A stretch of DNA of 16,725 nt, from contig CAYGBW010000170.1 of the NCBI GenBank assembly GCA_964348185.1, forward strand, positions 1 to 16,725, written 5' to 3'. Below the pieces are notes generated by a model. The model searched no databases and had not been told where the DNA came from. It saw nothing but the letters and a program-made list of their open reading frames with translations. The translations under genes were made by a program, and so were the position numbers. Shown here one piece after another: positions 1 to 6,509 of this stretch (positions are counted from its first letter, which is position 1; every line of letters starts with the position of its first letter). This stretch comes from CAYGBW01 sp964348185 (lineage in GTDB: Bacteria; Desulfobacterota; BSN033; WVXP01).

Positions 1-49
1 CACAGGTCTTTGGAACCTGTACTCGGAGGTTCGAATCCTCCCACCCCAG
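1..49 (+). tRNA. tRNA-Gln (anticodon TTG), 3' part
   Basis: The window opens inside a tRNA. The anticodon arm is a 5-bp stem (CAGGT/ACCTG) around the 7-nt loop CTTTGGA, which places TTG at positions 34-36 and so reads glutamine. The T arm is GGAGG, loop TTCGAAT, CCTCC at 25-41. The acceptor 3' strand CACCCCA follows with discriminator G at 49, as expected for tRNA-Gln. CCA is not encoded. The acceptor 5' strand and D arm lie outside the window. A tRNA-Gln just upstream of prs is a gene order I know from deltaproteobacterial genomes, so the prs operon may be transcribed from upstream through this tRNA. Confidence 0.93.
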
Positions 50-71
50 TCTTTCTCTGGAGGGATGTTTG

Positions 72-129
72 AGGGGTGACTGTAGGCCTGTGATTGCCCT
101 CCACCAAGGGGGATCGAATTCCCACCCCA
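72..129 (+). repeat. decayed tRNA-like copy of the tRNA-Gln 3' end
   Basis: Positions 108-129 repeat the T-arm and acceptor 3' end of the tRNA just upstream: TCGAAT and TCCCACCCCA are kept, with 2 nt missing between them. GGGGTG at 73-78 can pair with CACCCC at 123-128, so an acceptor-like stem still closes the segment, but it is only about 58 nt and has no recognisable anticodon arm. It is either a degenerate second tRNA or a tRNA 3'-end duplication such as integrating elements leave behind. It lies in the leader of prs. Confidence 0.45.
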
Positions 130-168
130 TGCACAAGCTATCCTTTAAGATGGAGAATCACGGTTGAG

Positions 169-1122
169 ATGTCGGTTTTTGGCGACGATACGTTGAGGAT
201 ATTCACGGGGAATTCAAACCTCGCACTTTCCCAGAGGATCGCTGACATTCTTGGGGTTTCCCTGGGGGATGCTCGGGTTACCCAGTTCAGTGACGGGGAG
301 ATCAATGTCGAAATCGATGAAAGCGTCAGAGGAATGGACGTTTTTGTGATTCAGTCGACCTGCCGCCCTGTGAATGAAAATCTGATGGAGCTACTGATTC
401 TGATCGACGCATTCAAAAGGGCATCAGCCCAGAGAATCACCGCTGTTATCCCTTACTACGGCTATGCCCGGCAGGACCGGAAAGTCTCTCCCAGAGCAGC
501 GATTTCGGCTAAGCTGGTTGCCGACCTCATCGCCACAGCCGGCGCTTTTCGCATCCTGACGGTCGAACTCCATGCCGGGCAGATCCAGGGGTTCTTCAAC
601 ATCCCGGTGGATCACCTATTCGCCTCTCCGGTTATGGTTGGATATTTGAGAAGCCATTGTAAAGACAGTGTTGTGGTCGTTTCTCCCGATGCGGGCGGCG
701 TGGAAAGGGCCAGGGCCTTTGCAAAACGGATGAGGGCGTCTCTTGCGATTATCGATAAGAGAAGAGAAGGCCCCAATGTCTCCCGGGTCATGAACGTCGT
801 CGGACAGGTCAGGGGAAAGGTGGCGGTTCTGGTGGATGACATCGTCGATACGGCGGGGACCCTGGTTCACTCTGCTGAGGCCTTACGGAAAAACGGGGCA
901 CGCCATATCTATGCCTGTGGTGTGCACCCCGTTCTGTCTGGGGCAGCAGTCGACCGGATCTCTCAATCACCCATTGAAGAACTGATCGTGACCGATACCA
1001 TCCCTCTGGGGGAAAAGGCCAGAGATTCAGAGAAGATTACGGTGATTTCTCTGGCAGATTTACTGGCAGAGGCTATCCGCCGGATCCATAAAGAGGAGTC
1101 TGTGAGCGAACTGTTTGTCTAA
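169..1122 (+). CDS. prs: ribose-phosphate pyrophosphokinase (PRPP synthase)
   Basis: Cytosolic enzyme that transfers pyrophosphate from ATP to ribose-5-phosphate to make PRPP, the precursor of purines, pyrimidines, NAD, histidine and tryptophan. The 317-residue length is normal for class I bacterial enzymes. Visible motifs in order: FSDGE at 40-44, the flexible-loop signature YARQDRK at 99-105, catalytic-region His135 in ELHAGQIQGFF, PDAGG at 173-177, and the PRPP-binding loop VDDIVDTAGT at 222-231. The ATG at 169 is chosen because homologues begin a few residues before the DLRIFTGNSN-like segment. A longer reading from a TTG at 94 would add 25 residues of non-homologous sequence and run through the tRNA-like repeat. 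GGAG near 152 is a distant ribosome binding site. It is followed after 17 nt by rplY, so the two are probably co-transcribed. Confidence 0.96.
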   Translation: MSVFGDDTLRIFTGNSNLALSQRIADILGVSLGDARVTQFSDGEINVEIDESVRGMDVFVIQSTCRPVNENLMELLILIDAFKRASAQRITAVIPYYGYARQDRKVSPRAAISAKLVADLIATAGAFRILTVELHAGQIQGFFNIPVDHLFASPVMVGYLRSHCKDSVVVVSPDAGGVERARAFAKRMRASLAIIDKRREGPNVSRVMNVVGQVRGKVAVLVDDIVDTAGTLVHSAEALRKNGARHIYACGVHPVLSGAAVDRISQSPIEELIVTDTIPLGEKARDSEKITVISLADLLAEAIRRIHKEESVSELFV

Positions 1123-1139
1123 AGGATTAGGAGTTCCCT

Positions 1140-1793
1140 ATGGAGAGATTCGAAATCATCGCGCGTAGAAGGGAAGCAAGGGGAAAGGGAGGAGCCCGAA
1201 AACTGAGAGGTCAGGGGCTTCTCCCCGCTATTCTCTACGGACCGAAGACGCAATCCACGGCGGTTGCGTGTGACCGAAAGGACGTAATCCGTGTTTTGGA
1301 ACATGGACAAAACGTCCTGATCAATCTGAAGATCGAGGATGGGAGAGGTGACAGGGGTCAGTCAGATCATGTGGTCATGGTGCGAGACCTTCAGATAGAT
1401 CCCCTCAAAGGAATGCCGATCCATGCGGACCTGTACGAGGTGTCCATGGAGGAGACGATGACCGTTGAAGTGCCTGTTCACCTCGTCGGAAAGCCTGAAG
1501 GGACAAAATTGGGCGGTGTTCTCGAACAGATCCGAAGGGAATTGGAGGTAGAATGCCTCCCCACTGATATTCCGCCCCACATTGACGTCGACGTGAGCGC
1601 ATTAAGTATCGGCGATTCCGTGCACGTCAGTGACATTCAAATCGGCAAAGTCAAGATCCTTACAGAGCCCCACATGACAATAGCCACTGTGGTTCCCCCG
1701 ACGGTCGTAGAAGAAGAGGCTGTACCTGAAGAAGCTGAGGCAGAGGAGGCAGCCCCCGGCGAAGTTGAAGAAGAGCGAAAAGAGGAGGAGTAG
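1140..1793 (+). CDS. rplY: 50S ribosomal protein L25 / general stress protein Ctc
   Basis: Ribosomal protein that binds 5S rRNA in the large subunit. At 217 residues it is the long CTC/TL5 form. The N-terminal L25 beta-barrel is seen in the ARGKGGARKLRGQGLLPAIL stretch (about residues 13-32), which is the classic family signature with its ILYG continuation. The C-terminal TL5-type beta domain spans about 95-185 (PVHLVGKPEG, PTDIPPHIDVDVS). The last 30 residues are a strongly acidic Glu-rich tail. AGGAG lies just ahead of the ATG. It sits between prs and pth, a conserved arrangement that couples 5S-binding protein, peptidyl-tRNA hydrolase and PRPP supply. Its stop is 10 nt before the pth start. 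Confidence 0.95.
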   Translation: MERFEIIARRREARGKGGARKLRGQGLLPAILYGPKTQSTAVACDRKDVIRVLEHGQNVLINLKIEDGRGDRGQSDHVVMVRDLQIDPLKGMPIHADLYEVSMEETMTVEVPVHLVGKPEGTKLGGVLEQIRRELEVECLPTDIPPHIDVDVSALSIGDSVHVSDIQIGKVKILTEPHMTIATVVPPTVVEEEAVPEEAEAEEAAPGEVEEERKEEE

Positions 1794-1803
1794 GCAAGGG
1801 AGT

Positions 1804-2391
1804 GTGCGGTTTATCGTCGGTCTGGGAAATCCAGGGCTGGCTTACAGAGGCACCCGTCACAATGTGGGCTTCATGGTCATTGACCGGTTGGCTCGAAAAC
1901 ATGGGATTCTCCTTTCCAGGAAGAGGTTCCGCGCCCGCTTCGGCGTAGGAGAAATCGGTAACGACCCTGTCATTCTTATCAAGCCCCAAACCTACGTGAA
2001 TCTGAGTGGTCTCTCTGTCAAGGGCTTTCTGCTTTCCTCTAATGGCTCCCTGAAAGATCTGATTGTGATCCATGACGATCTGGACCTTGACCTTGGCCGT
2101 ATTCGGATCAGGGAAAGGGGAGGACATGGAGGTCACAAGGGCCTTCAATCCGTTATCCAGGCCATGGGAGGGACGGATTTCGTTCGTCTAAAGGTTGGCA
2201 TCGGGCGACCCAGGGTCACCACTGATGTGAAAGACTATGTCCTGCGCCCTTTTGACCGGGAGGAAAGGGCTCATTTGAATGGGATTCTCTTGAGGGCTGT
2301 GGCGGCCGTGGAGACGATTCTCCTCGAAGGCGTTGAAAAGGCCATGAACACCTTCCATGGAGGCGTTGCGTTCGAAAGAGGAGACGAATAG
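1804..2391 (+). CDS. pth: peptidyl-tRNA hydrolase
   Basis: Cleaves the ester bond of peptidyl-tRNAs that drop off ribosomes, recycling tRNA. Reading from GTG at 1804 gives 195 residues, the usual length, starting MRFIVGLGNPG as in the family. Key residues are visible: catalytic His19 in RGTRHNVGF, Asn66 in PQTYVNLSG, and the acidic pair Asp91-Asp92 in IHDDLDL (the equivalent of E. coli Asp93). The glycine-rich segment GGHGGHKGLQS follows at 106-116; Lys replaces the more common Asn after its last His. A TTG at 1765 would extend the frame into rplY and is disfavoured because the extra 13 residues are unlike Pth. AGGAGG lies at 1783-1788, inside the end of rplY, so initiation is probably coupled to rplY translation. 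Confidence 0.95.
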   Translation: MRFIVGLGNPGLAYRGTRHNVGFMVIDRLARKHGILLSRKRFRARFGVGEIGNDPVILIKPQTYVNLSGLSVKGFLLSSNGSLKDLIVIHDDLDLDLGRIRIRERGGHGGHKGLQSVIQAMGGTDFVRLKVGIGRPRVTTDVKDYVLRPFDREERAHLNGILLRAVAAVETILLEGVEKAMNTFHGGVAFERGDE

Positions 2392-2402
2392 GGGAGGTTT
2401 TG

Positions 2403-4388
2403 ATGGAACAGTTCGTGTACTATGCACCCCTTTTTGGAGTGGGTGGACTCATTTTTGCCGGTCTCATCTACGGCTACATCATGAGATTCGCTGAAGGGTC
2501 AGACCTCATGAGAGAACTCGCCGCCATGATCCATAAGGGAGCCATGGTCTTTCTGAAAAGGGAGTATTCCATCCTCGTTGGATTCATTGTCGTGGTCTTC
2601 CTTCTCCTATGGTGGAAGATCGGTTTCTACACGGGCGTGGCTTTCTGCTCAGGGGCTGTCTGTTCCATGCTGGCCGGCTTTTTTGGGATGAATGCCGCTA
2701 CAAAGGCCAATGTTCGCACAGCCCAGGCAGCCTTCAGCCATGGCCAGTCCCAGGCTCTTAGCGTTTCCTTTGCGGGAGGGGCCGTCATGGGGATGTCGGT
2801 TGCCAGCCTGGGACTTCTCGGTGTTGGCATCTTTTTCTATATCTTCGGTCAAAACCCCCAGACCGCAGGCGTCATCAACGGATTTGCCATGGGGGCGAGT
2901 TCAATCGCCCTGTTTGCAAGGGTGGGAGGAGGTATTTACACCAAGAGTGCTGACGTGGGCTCAGACCTGGTGGGAAAAGTGGAGGCAGGCATCCCAGAGG
3001 ACGATCCGCGAAATCCAGGCGTTATTGCCGACAATGTTGGGGATAACGTTGGGGACATCGCTGGAATGGGAGCGGACATATTTGAATCCTACGTGGGTTC
3101 TATCATTGCCACCATAGCCATCGGGGCGACGGCGGCCATGTGCCAGGGGGCTTTACAACCTGCCTATATGTCATTCCCCCTCTTGCTCGTTATGGCGGGT
3201 ATCTGTGCCTCTCTTTTGGGAATTCTTTCGATAAAGATCCTGCAGAAGATGAGTCCCCAGGCGGCCCTCCGTTACTCGACCTTCATTGCAGGTTTGTTTC
3301 TCGTTCTGTTCAGCTATCTTATCGTCCGTGCCATTAGGCTTCCCATGGGCGTCTTGTATGCCCTTGTATCCGGCCTGGTGGTGGGGATTCTTATCGGCCT
3401 CTTGGCAGAGTACTACACATCTGCCAAGCCGATTCGGACAATCGCCGGATCGGCCGAAACAGGACCGGCCACGCTATTGATTACAGGGCTCTCCGTTGGA
3501 ATGGAGAGCGTGGCCTTACCCTTGCTGGGGATCTGCTTGGCGACCTTTATCGCGGCCAAATTCGGCGGGATTTATGGAATCGGCATTTCTGCGGTGGGCA
3601 TGTTGTCCACCGTGGGGGTGACCATGTCGGTGGATGCCTATGGTCCTGTTGCCGATAATGCAGGGGGCATCGCCGAGATGGCCGGCCTCGGACCCGAGAC
3701 GAGGAGGATTACCGATGGGTTGGATGCCCTGGGCAATACCACAGCCGCCATTGGGAAGGGATTTGCCATTGGATCGGCCGCCCTTACGGCTCTGGCCCTT
3801 TTTACCGCTTTTTCTCAGGCAGTCGGGTTGGGGGTCGTCAACATCACCAATCCAGTTGTGGTCATTGGGCTATTCATCGGGGGGGTCATCCCATTTTTCG
3901 TTGCCTCTCTGACCATGTCCTCGGTGGGGAGGGCCGCTTTCAGAATGGTGGAAGAGATTCGGCGACAGTTTCGTGAAATTCCGGGAATCATGGAGGGCAA
4001 AGGGAAGCCAGACCCAGCCAGATGTGTAGACATTGCCGCCAGAGCGGCTCTGAGAGAGATGATCATTCCGGGATGCACGGCGGTACTGGCTCCCATTCTG
4101 GTCGGGTTCCTCATAGGCGCTAATGCCCTTGGGGGCATGCTCGCAGGAGCTACGCTCACCGGCGTGCTCCTCGCTCTTTTTATGGCCAACGGAGGAGGTG
4201 CCTGGGATAATGCCAAGAAATACATCGAGGCGGGGAACTTTGGAGGGAAGGGCTCTGAAGCCCATAAGGCTGCGGTCATCGGAGATACCGTTGGGGATCC
4301 CTTCAAAGATACATCAGGGCCATCGATGAACATTCTGATCAAGTTGATGGGGGTTGTCTCGCTGGTGATTGCACCTCTCCTAATTTAA
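2403..4388 (+). CDS. hppA: membrane-bound ion-pumping pyrophosphatase (K+-dependent type)
   Basis: Polytopic inner-membrane enzyme that hydrolyses pyrophosphate and pumps H+ and/or Na+. It has 661 residues and many hydrophobic segments, typical for the family. The PPi/Mg-binding region runs from KSADVGSDLVGKVEAGIPED (181-200) through DDPRNP and DNVGDNVGD (to 218), then GMGADIFESYVGS with Glu228 in the ion-gate helix. Further signatures are DAYGPVADNAGG (411-422) and DTVGDPFKDTSGPS near the C-terminus. In GNTTAA (444-449) the residue after GNTT is Ala, not Lys, which in this family marks K+-dependent enzymes. Whether it moves H+ or Na+ cannot be settled by eye. GGGAGG precedes the ATG; a TTG one codon earlier is less likely. 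It starts 11 nt after pth, so it may be co-transcribed, and it could consume PPi made in biosynthesis while energising the membrane of an anaerobe. Confidence 0.96.
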   Translation: MEQFVYYAPLFGVGGLIFAGLIYGYIMRFAEGSDLMRELAAMIHKGAMVFLKREYSILVGFIVVVFLLLWWKIGFYTGVAFCSGAVCSMLAGFFGMNAATKANVRTAQAAFSHGQSQALSVSFAGGAVMGMSVASLGLLGVGIFFYIFGQNPQTAGVINGFAMGASSIALFARVGGGIYTKSADVGSDLVGKVEAGIPEDDPRNPGVIADNVGDNVGDIAGMGADIFESYVGSIIATIAIGATAAMCQGALQPAYMSFPLLLVMAGICASLLGILSIKILQKMSPQAALRYSTFIAGLFLVLFSYLIVRAIRLPMGVLYALVSGLVVGILIGLLAEYYTSAKPIRTIAGSAETGPATLLITGLSVGMESVALPLLGICLATFIAAKFGGIYGIGISAVGMLSTVGVTMSVDAYGPVADNAGGIAEMAGLGPETRRITDGLDALGNTTAAIGKGFAIGSAALTALALFTAFSQAVGLGVVNITNPVVVIGLFIGGVIPFFVASLTMSSVGRAAFRMVEEIRRQFREIPGIMEGKGKPDPARCVDIAARAALREMIIPGCTAVLAPILVGFLIGANALGGMLAGATLTGVLLALFMANGGGAWDNAKKYIEAGNFGGKGSEAHKAAVIGDTVGDPFKDTSGPSMNILIKLMGVVSLVIAPLLI

Positions 4389-4457
4389 CGTCTCGGAATT
4401 TCTACAATCTACTGAATATGAAGGGGTTTTATTGAGGCTCACGTGTTGGCCTCGAAG

Positions 4458-4639
4458 ATGGAATAATGGAATGGTGGAATATTGGAATACTGGGTAAAAA
4501 AACCGCAAAAAGCATGTGTAGCAAGGCCTAAGGCTTAGGGTGCAAGGCGGACAGCATTTGGTTTTCCTTCAACCTCTCGCGTTCTGCCTTGAGCCCTCAA
4601 TTCTGTCCATTATTCCATCATTCCATTATTCCAATTCAG
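4458..4639. repeat. fold-back element with TTCCATTATTCCA-type inverted ends
   Basis: The left arm (4458-4492) is built of repeated GGAATAATGGAATG-like units, and the right arm (4607-4639) is its near-perfect inverted copy (about 25 of 28 positions match in the core). Inside lie a second inverted pair, 4537-4551 and 4583-4597, 15 nt each with 3 mismatches. The whole 182-bp segment can fold back on itself, as expected of a MITE-like or small non-autonomous element. No open reading frame is inside. Confidence 0.6.
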
Positions 4640-4699
4640 CCGTCGTAGCCATAGGCTACTATCCGTCTTTCGTAGCCGTAGTTACTACGGCGGAGTAGG

Positions 4700-4847
4700 C
4701 TGGCGAAGTCGGCCAACCCAATTGTGAGCGCAGCGAACTAAGTTCGGTTGGACCCCCCTTCTGACTTTGCCTTTGAGAACCGGGCCTGAGGGAATCTCAG
4801 GCCCGGTTCTCTTTGATCCAACCGCAAACTTCGCTCGCCTTCGCCAG
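4700..4847. repeat. fold-back element around a perfect 16-bp hairpin
   Basis: The outer ends are CTGGCGAAG at 4700-4708 and its exact inverse CTTCGCCAG at 4839-4847. Further in, AAGTTCGGTTGGA (4741-4753) faces TCCAACCGCAAACTT (4818-4832) with small gaps. The core is the hairpin 4775-4811. The nested symmetry over 148 bp suggests a decayed palindromic element; it could be transcribed as a long structured RNA. Confidence 0.5.
4775..4811. other. perfect 16-bp stem hairpin, possible weak terminator
   Basis: The arms at 4775-4790 (GAGAACCGGGCCTGAG) and 4796-4811 are perfectly complementary around the 5-nt loop GGAAT. On the + strand it is followed only by TTT, so it lacks the U-run of a standard intrinsic terminator, but the stem is very stable. 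It could end hppA transcription or simply be the core of the fold-back element. Confidence 0.5.
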
Positions 4848-5042
4848 AATGCCCTGCGCCGCACCGTCGCTATAGCGGCTTTGGCGGGTCGGCGATTTGG
4901 CGCGGGGAGCTTCACTTTCCTCTCATGTTATTCTGTTTTTATCCGATCTATAGGGTGACTGGTTCTATCCCACAAGGGGTACGCGTCGTAACCCGGGGAA
5001 CCGGGCCGGGCATGCGCTTGAATTAATTAGGGGGGAGTATTC

Positions 5043-5099
5043 ATGAAAACCGTGTATCGGCAAACAGCTGAAGGGCGAGCAAGAGACATCCGTGGCTAG
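5043..5099 (+). CDS. 18-codon ORF with strong RBS overlapping the ATPase start
   Basis: The ATG at 5043 has the best ribosome binding site in the region (GGGGGGAG, 5 nt upstream) but its frame ends at TAG 5097-5099 after 18 codons (MKTVYRQTAEGRARDIRG). That stop overlaps the GTG start of the ATPase by 8 nt. Either it is a short leader whose translation feeds ribosomes to the ATPase, or it is the true N-terminus of the ATPase displaced by one base. Dropping one A from the AAAA after the ATG would join it in frame, giving MKPCIGKQLKGEQETSVASR before the ATPase. I cannot tell which is right. Confidence 0.35.
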   Translation: MKTVYRQTAEGRARDIRG

Positions 5100-6066
5100 C
5101 AGGGGACAGATCCTGGCGCTCACTTCGAGCAAAGGGGGGGTGGGGAAGACCCATCTTGCGGTCAGCCTGTCGGCGGCCATGGCGAAGAGAGACGTCCGTG
5201 TTCTCTTGATCGATGCCGATCTTGGCAATGGAATCATTTCGGATCGACTCGGCTTCTATCCCCGGCTCAACCTGGTCCATTTCTTTCTGAAAGAGAGAGC
5301 CTTAGAAGACCTGATCGAGGAAACGCCCTTTGGCTTTTTCATGGTCGGTGGGGAACGCGGGAATTTCGCTTTGGCCAATCTCACCCATCTGCAGAAGATG
5401 AGGTTCCTGAAGAGTTTCGTCAAGGTCAGCACCCATTTCGATTTCGTCGTCCTCGATTTGGCTTCAGGGATTAGCCGGCAGTCGGTCGATTTTTCACTCT
5501 TGGCGGAAAAAACGATTGTTGTCACCGCCCCCCACGACCTGGTCAGCGGCTATGGGTGGGTGCGAGCCTGTTTCACCCGATTCAAGCAACTGGAGAATCG
5601 GCTGTGTAAGAGGATTGAAGGCTACAGGGCCAGACGATTCTTGACGCCTCTGATCGTGATGAACCACGTCACGGATTTCTATGAGGGGAAATCGGCCTTT
5701 GAGGCGCTTGAAGGCGCGGTAGAGAACAGACTCCACAGTGGAGTGGGGCGCTTCAGGATTAGAATGGATTACCTCGGGGCCGTTTTTCACGATCCAGGGG
5801 TGTTCAAGAAATCCGAGGAGAGGCGGTGCCCCGTGTCTGTGGCGTCGGCCTATTCAAAGGTGGCCTATTGCATCGACTCAATGGCCGGCGCCATTTGCAG
5901 CCGTTCCCCACTGAGGGGCTTGGATGGAGACAGGCGCCTTCGCTATACCCTTCAGATTCTCTTGGAACAGCAGGACAGGCTGAGAAAGGGGCTGACCCGA
6001 AAGGTCTTGAAGGTCTATCCCGCAAGAATGCCTTTCCGCCAGAAGAGTCAGTCCATCTCCCACTGA
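5092..6066 (+). CDS. MinD/ParA/FlhG-type P-loop ATPase
   Basis: A SIMIBI-class ATPase of the ParA/MinD superfamily, 324 residues from the GTG at 5092. The deviant Walker A motif SKGGVGKTH is at about residues 13-21, followed by the switch-like VLLIDADLGNG (about 43) and the Walker B-like FVVLDLASGISRQSVDF (about 118). The run VVTAPHDLVSGYGWVRA matches the helix that in FlhG/MinD reads TTPEPTAITDAYA; here PEPTAITDAY is not kept. The ATP-binding half is clear, while the C-terminal 100 residues are basic and not recognised. No flagellar or septum genes are nearby, so a role in placing a cellular structure is only a family-level guess. The start is uncertain: no good ribosome binding site precedes the GTG, and the strong one belongs to an ATG one frame away at 5043. 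Confidence 0.85.
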   Translation: MASRGQILALTSSKGGVGKTHLAVSLSAAMAKRDVRVLLIDADLGNGIISDRLGFYPRLNLVHFFLKERALEDLIEETPFGFFMVGGERGNFALANLTHLQKMRFLKSFVKVSTHFDFVVLDLASGISRQSVDFSLLAEKTIVVTAPHDLVSGYGWVRACFTRFKQLENRLCKRIEGYRARRFLTPLIVMNHVTDFYEGKSAFEALEGAVENRLHSGVGRFRIRMDYLGAVFHDPGVFKKSEERRCPVSVASAYSKVAYCIDSMAGAICSRSPLRGLDGDRRLRYTLQILLEQQDRLRKGLTRKVLKVYPARMPFRQKSQSISH

Positions 6067-6081
6067 AAAGGGATATCCCAC

Positions 6082-6098
6082 GAGAGCCCACGGCTCTC
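6082..6098 (+). terminator. short hairpin after the ATPase gene
   Basis: GAGAGCC at 6082-6088 and GGCTCTC at 6092-6098 form a perfect 7-bp stem with the loop CAC, 15 nt after the ATPase stop. No T-run follows, so it would be at best a weak or Rho-assisted terminator. Confidence 0.3.
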
Positions 6099-6159
6099 TG
6101 ATCCAGATTCTTCCTCCAGGTCGTTTTTCCGAGCAGTCCCCCAGGAGCAAAAAGGCGGC

Positions 6160-6188
6160 TTGACAAACCGGAAAAAAGTTGGTTAAGT
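6160..6188 (+). promoter_or_regulatory. sigma-70-like promoter for tRNA-Leu
   Basis: A perfect -35 box TTGACA at 6160-6165 is followed, after 17 nt, by a poor -10 box TTAAGT (6183-6188, 3 of 6 matches). The predicted start is about 50 nt before the tRNA. The placement ahead of a solitary tRNA is the main support. Confidence 0.45.
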
Positions 6189-6247
6189 GTTGGATGCTCG
6201 TGGCTCCCTTTTGTGTGGAGGCTCCGGGCATTCGTGGCGGGAAATAG

Positions 6248-6331
6248 GCCGAAGTGGCGGAATTGGTAGACGCGCTAGGTTCAGGGTCTAGTGGGCGTAT
6301 GCCTGGGGGGGTTCGAGTCCCCCCTTCGGCA
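6248..6331 (+). tRNA. tRNA-Leu (anticodon CAG)
   Basis: The acceptor stem is GCCGAAG (6248-6254) with CTTCGGC (6324-6330) and discriminator A at 6331; CCA is not encoded. The D arm contains GGTAGACGCG. The anticodon stem CTAGG/TCTAG encloses the loop TTCAGGG, giving anticodon CAG. A long variable arm (GTGGGCGTATGCCT) marks a type II tRNA, and the T arm is GGGGG, TTCGAGT, CCCCC. All arms are intact. It lies between a promoter and an intrinsic terminator, so it appears to be its own transcription unit. Confidence 0.97.
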
Positions 6332-6345
6332 CTTCAATTATTTCG

Positions 6346-6378
6346 AGAGGTTAGCTGATTCTGGCTGACCTCTTTTTT
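6346..6378 (+). terminator. intrinsic terminator of tRNA-Leu
   Basis: AGAGGTTAGC (6346-6355) pairs with GCTGACCTCT (6364-6373) in a 10-bp stem with one G-T pair and an 8-nt loop, followed by TTTTTT at 6373-6378. The T-run lies only on the + side, so it ends tRNA-Leu transcription rather than the opposing gene. Confidence 0.85.
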
Positions 6379-6509
6379 CTTTCCTAAGGGCTGTTGGTCA
6401 AGCTTCTGTTCTACGTCTTCTAACAAACAGTCCCTGAGCGGGCTCTTTTGATTCATTGGTGAGCGCCGTGATCTGTAGAAAACAAGGGGAAGGTGATCGG
6501 TTCTCTCTA

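Larger units (their letters stand above)
4389..5042. other. gene-free stretch with fold-back repeats
   Basis: I see no credible coding region in these roughly 650 bases. Open frames here are short and lack ribosome binding sites or family resemblance. Two palindromic repeat elements occupy 4458-4639 and 4700-4847. Between them lie small palindromes built on GTAGCC/GGCTAC and CCGTAG-TTA-CTACGG (4640-4692). 4848-5042 holds GC-rich sequence without clear structure, ending in the strong GGGGGGAG ribosome binding site at 5031-5038 ahead of the next ATG. Confidence 0.6.

Noticed and set aside
94..168. Extension of prs to a TTG at 94
   Set aside because: The extra 25 residues do not resemble the family, no good ribosome binding site is present, and the stretch covers the tRNA-like repeat.
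1660..2148. 162-codon - strand frame over rplY and pth
   Set aside because: It lies opposite two well-supported genes, and its Leu/Pro-rich end is the antisense of their acidic codons.
3815..4342. 175-codon - strand frame inside hppA
   Set aside because: It is antisense to conserved pyrophosphatase motifs and has no family resemblance.
4458..4639. Repeated GGAAT units as a CRISPR array
   Set aside because: Units are short, degenerate and arranged as inverted arms, without regular spacers or nearby cas genes.
4767..4958. 63-codon frame in the gap after hppA
   Set aside because: It reads through the perfect hairpin and repeat arms and has no ribosome binding site.
5092..6066. Naming the ATPase FlhG or MinD outright
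   Set aside because: The DAYA-type helix motif differs and no flagellar or min genes are in the window, so only the superfamily is claimed.
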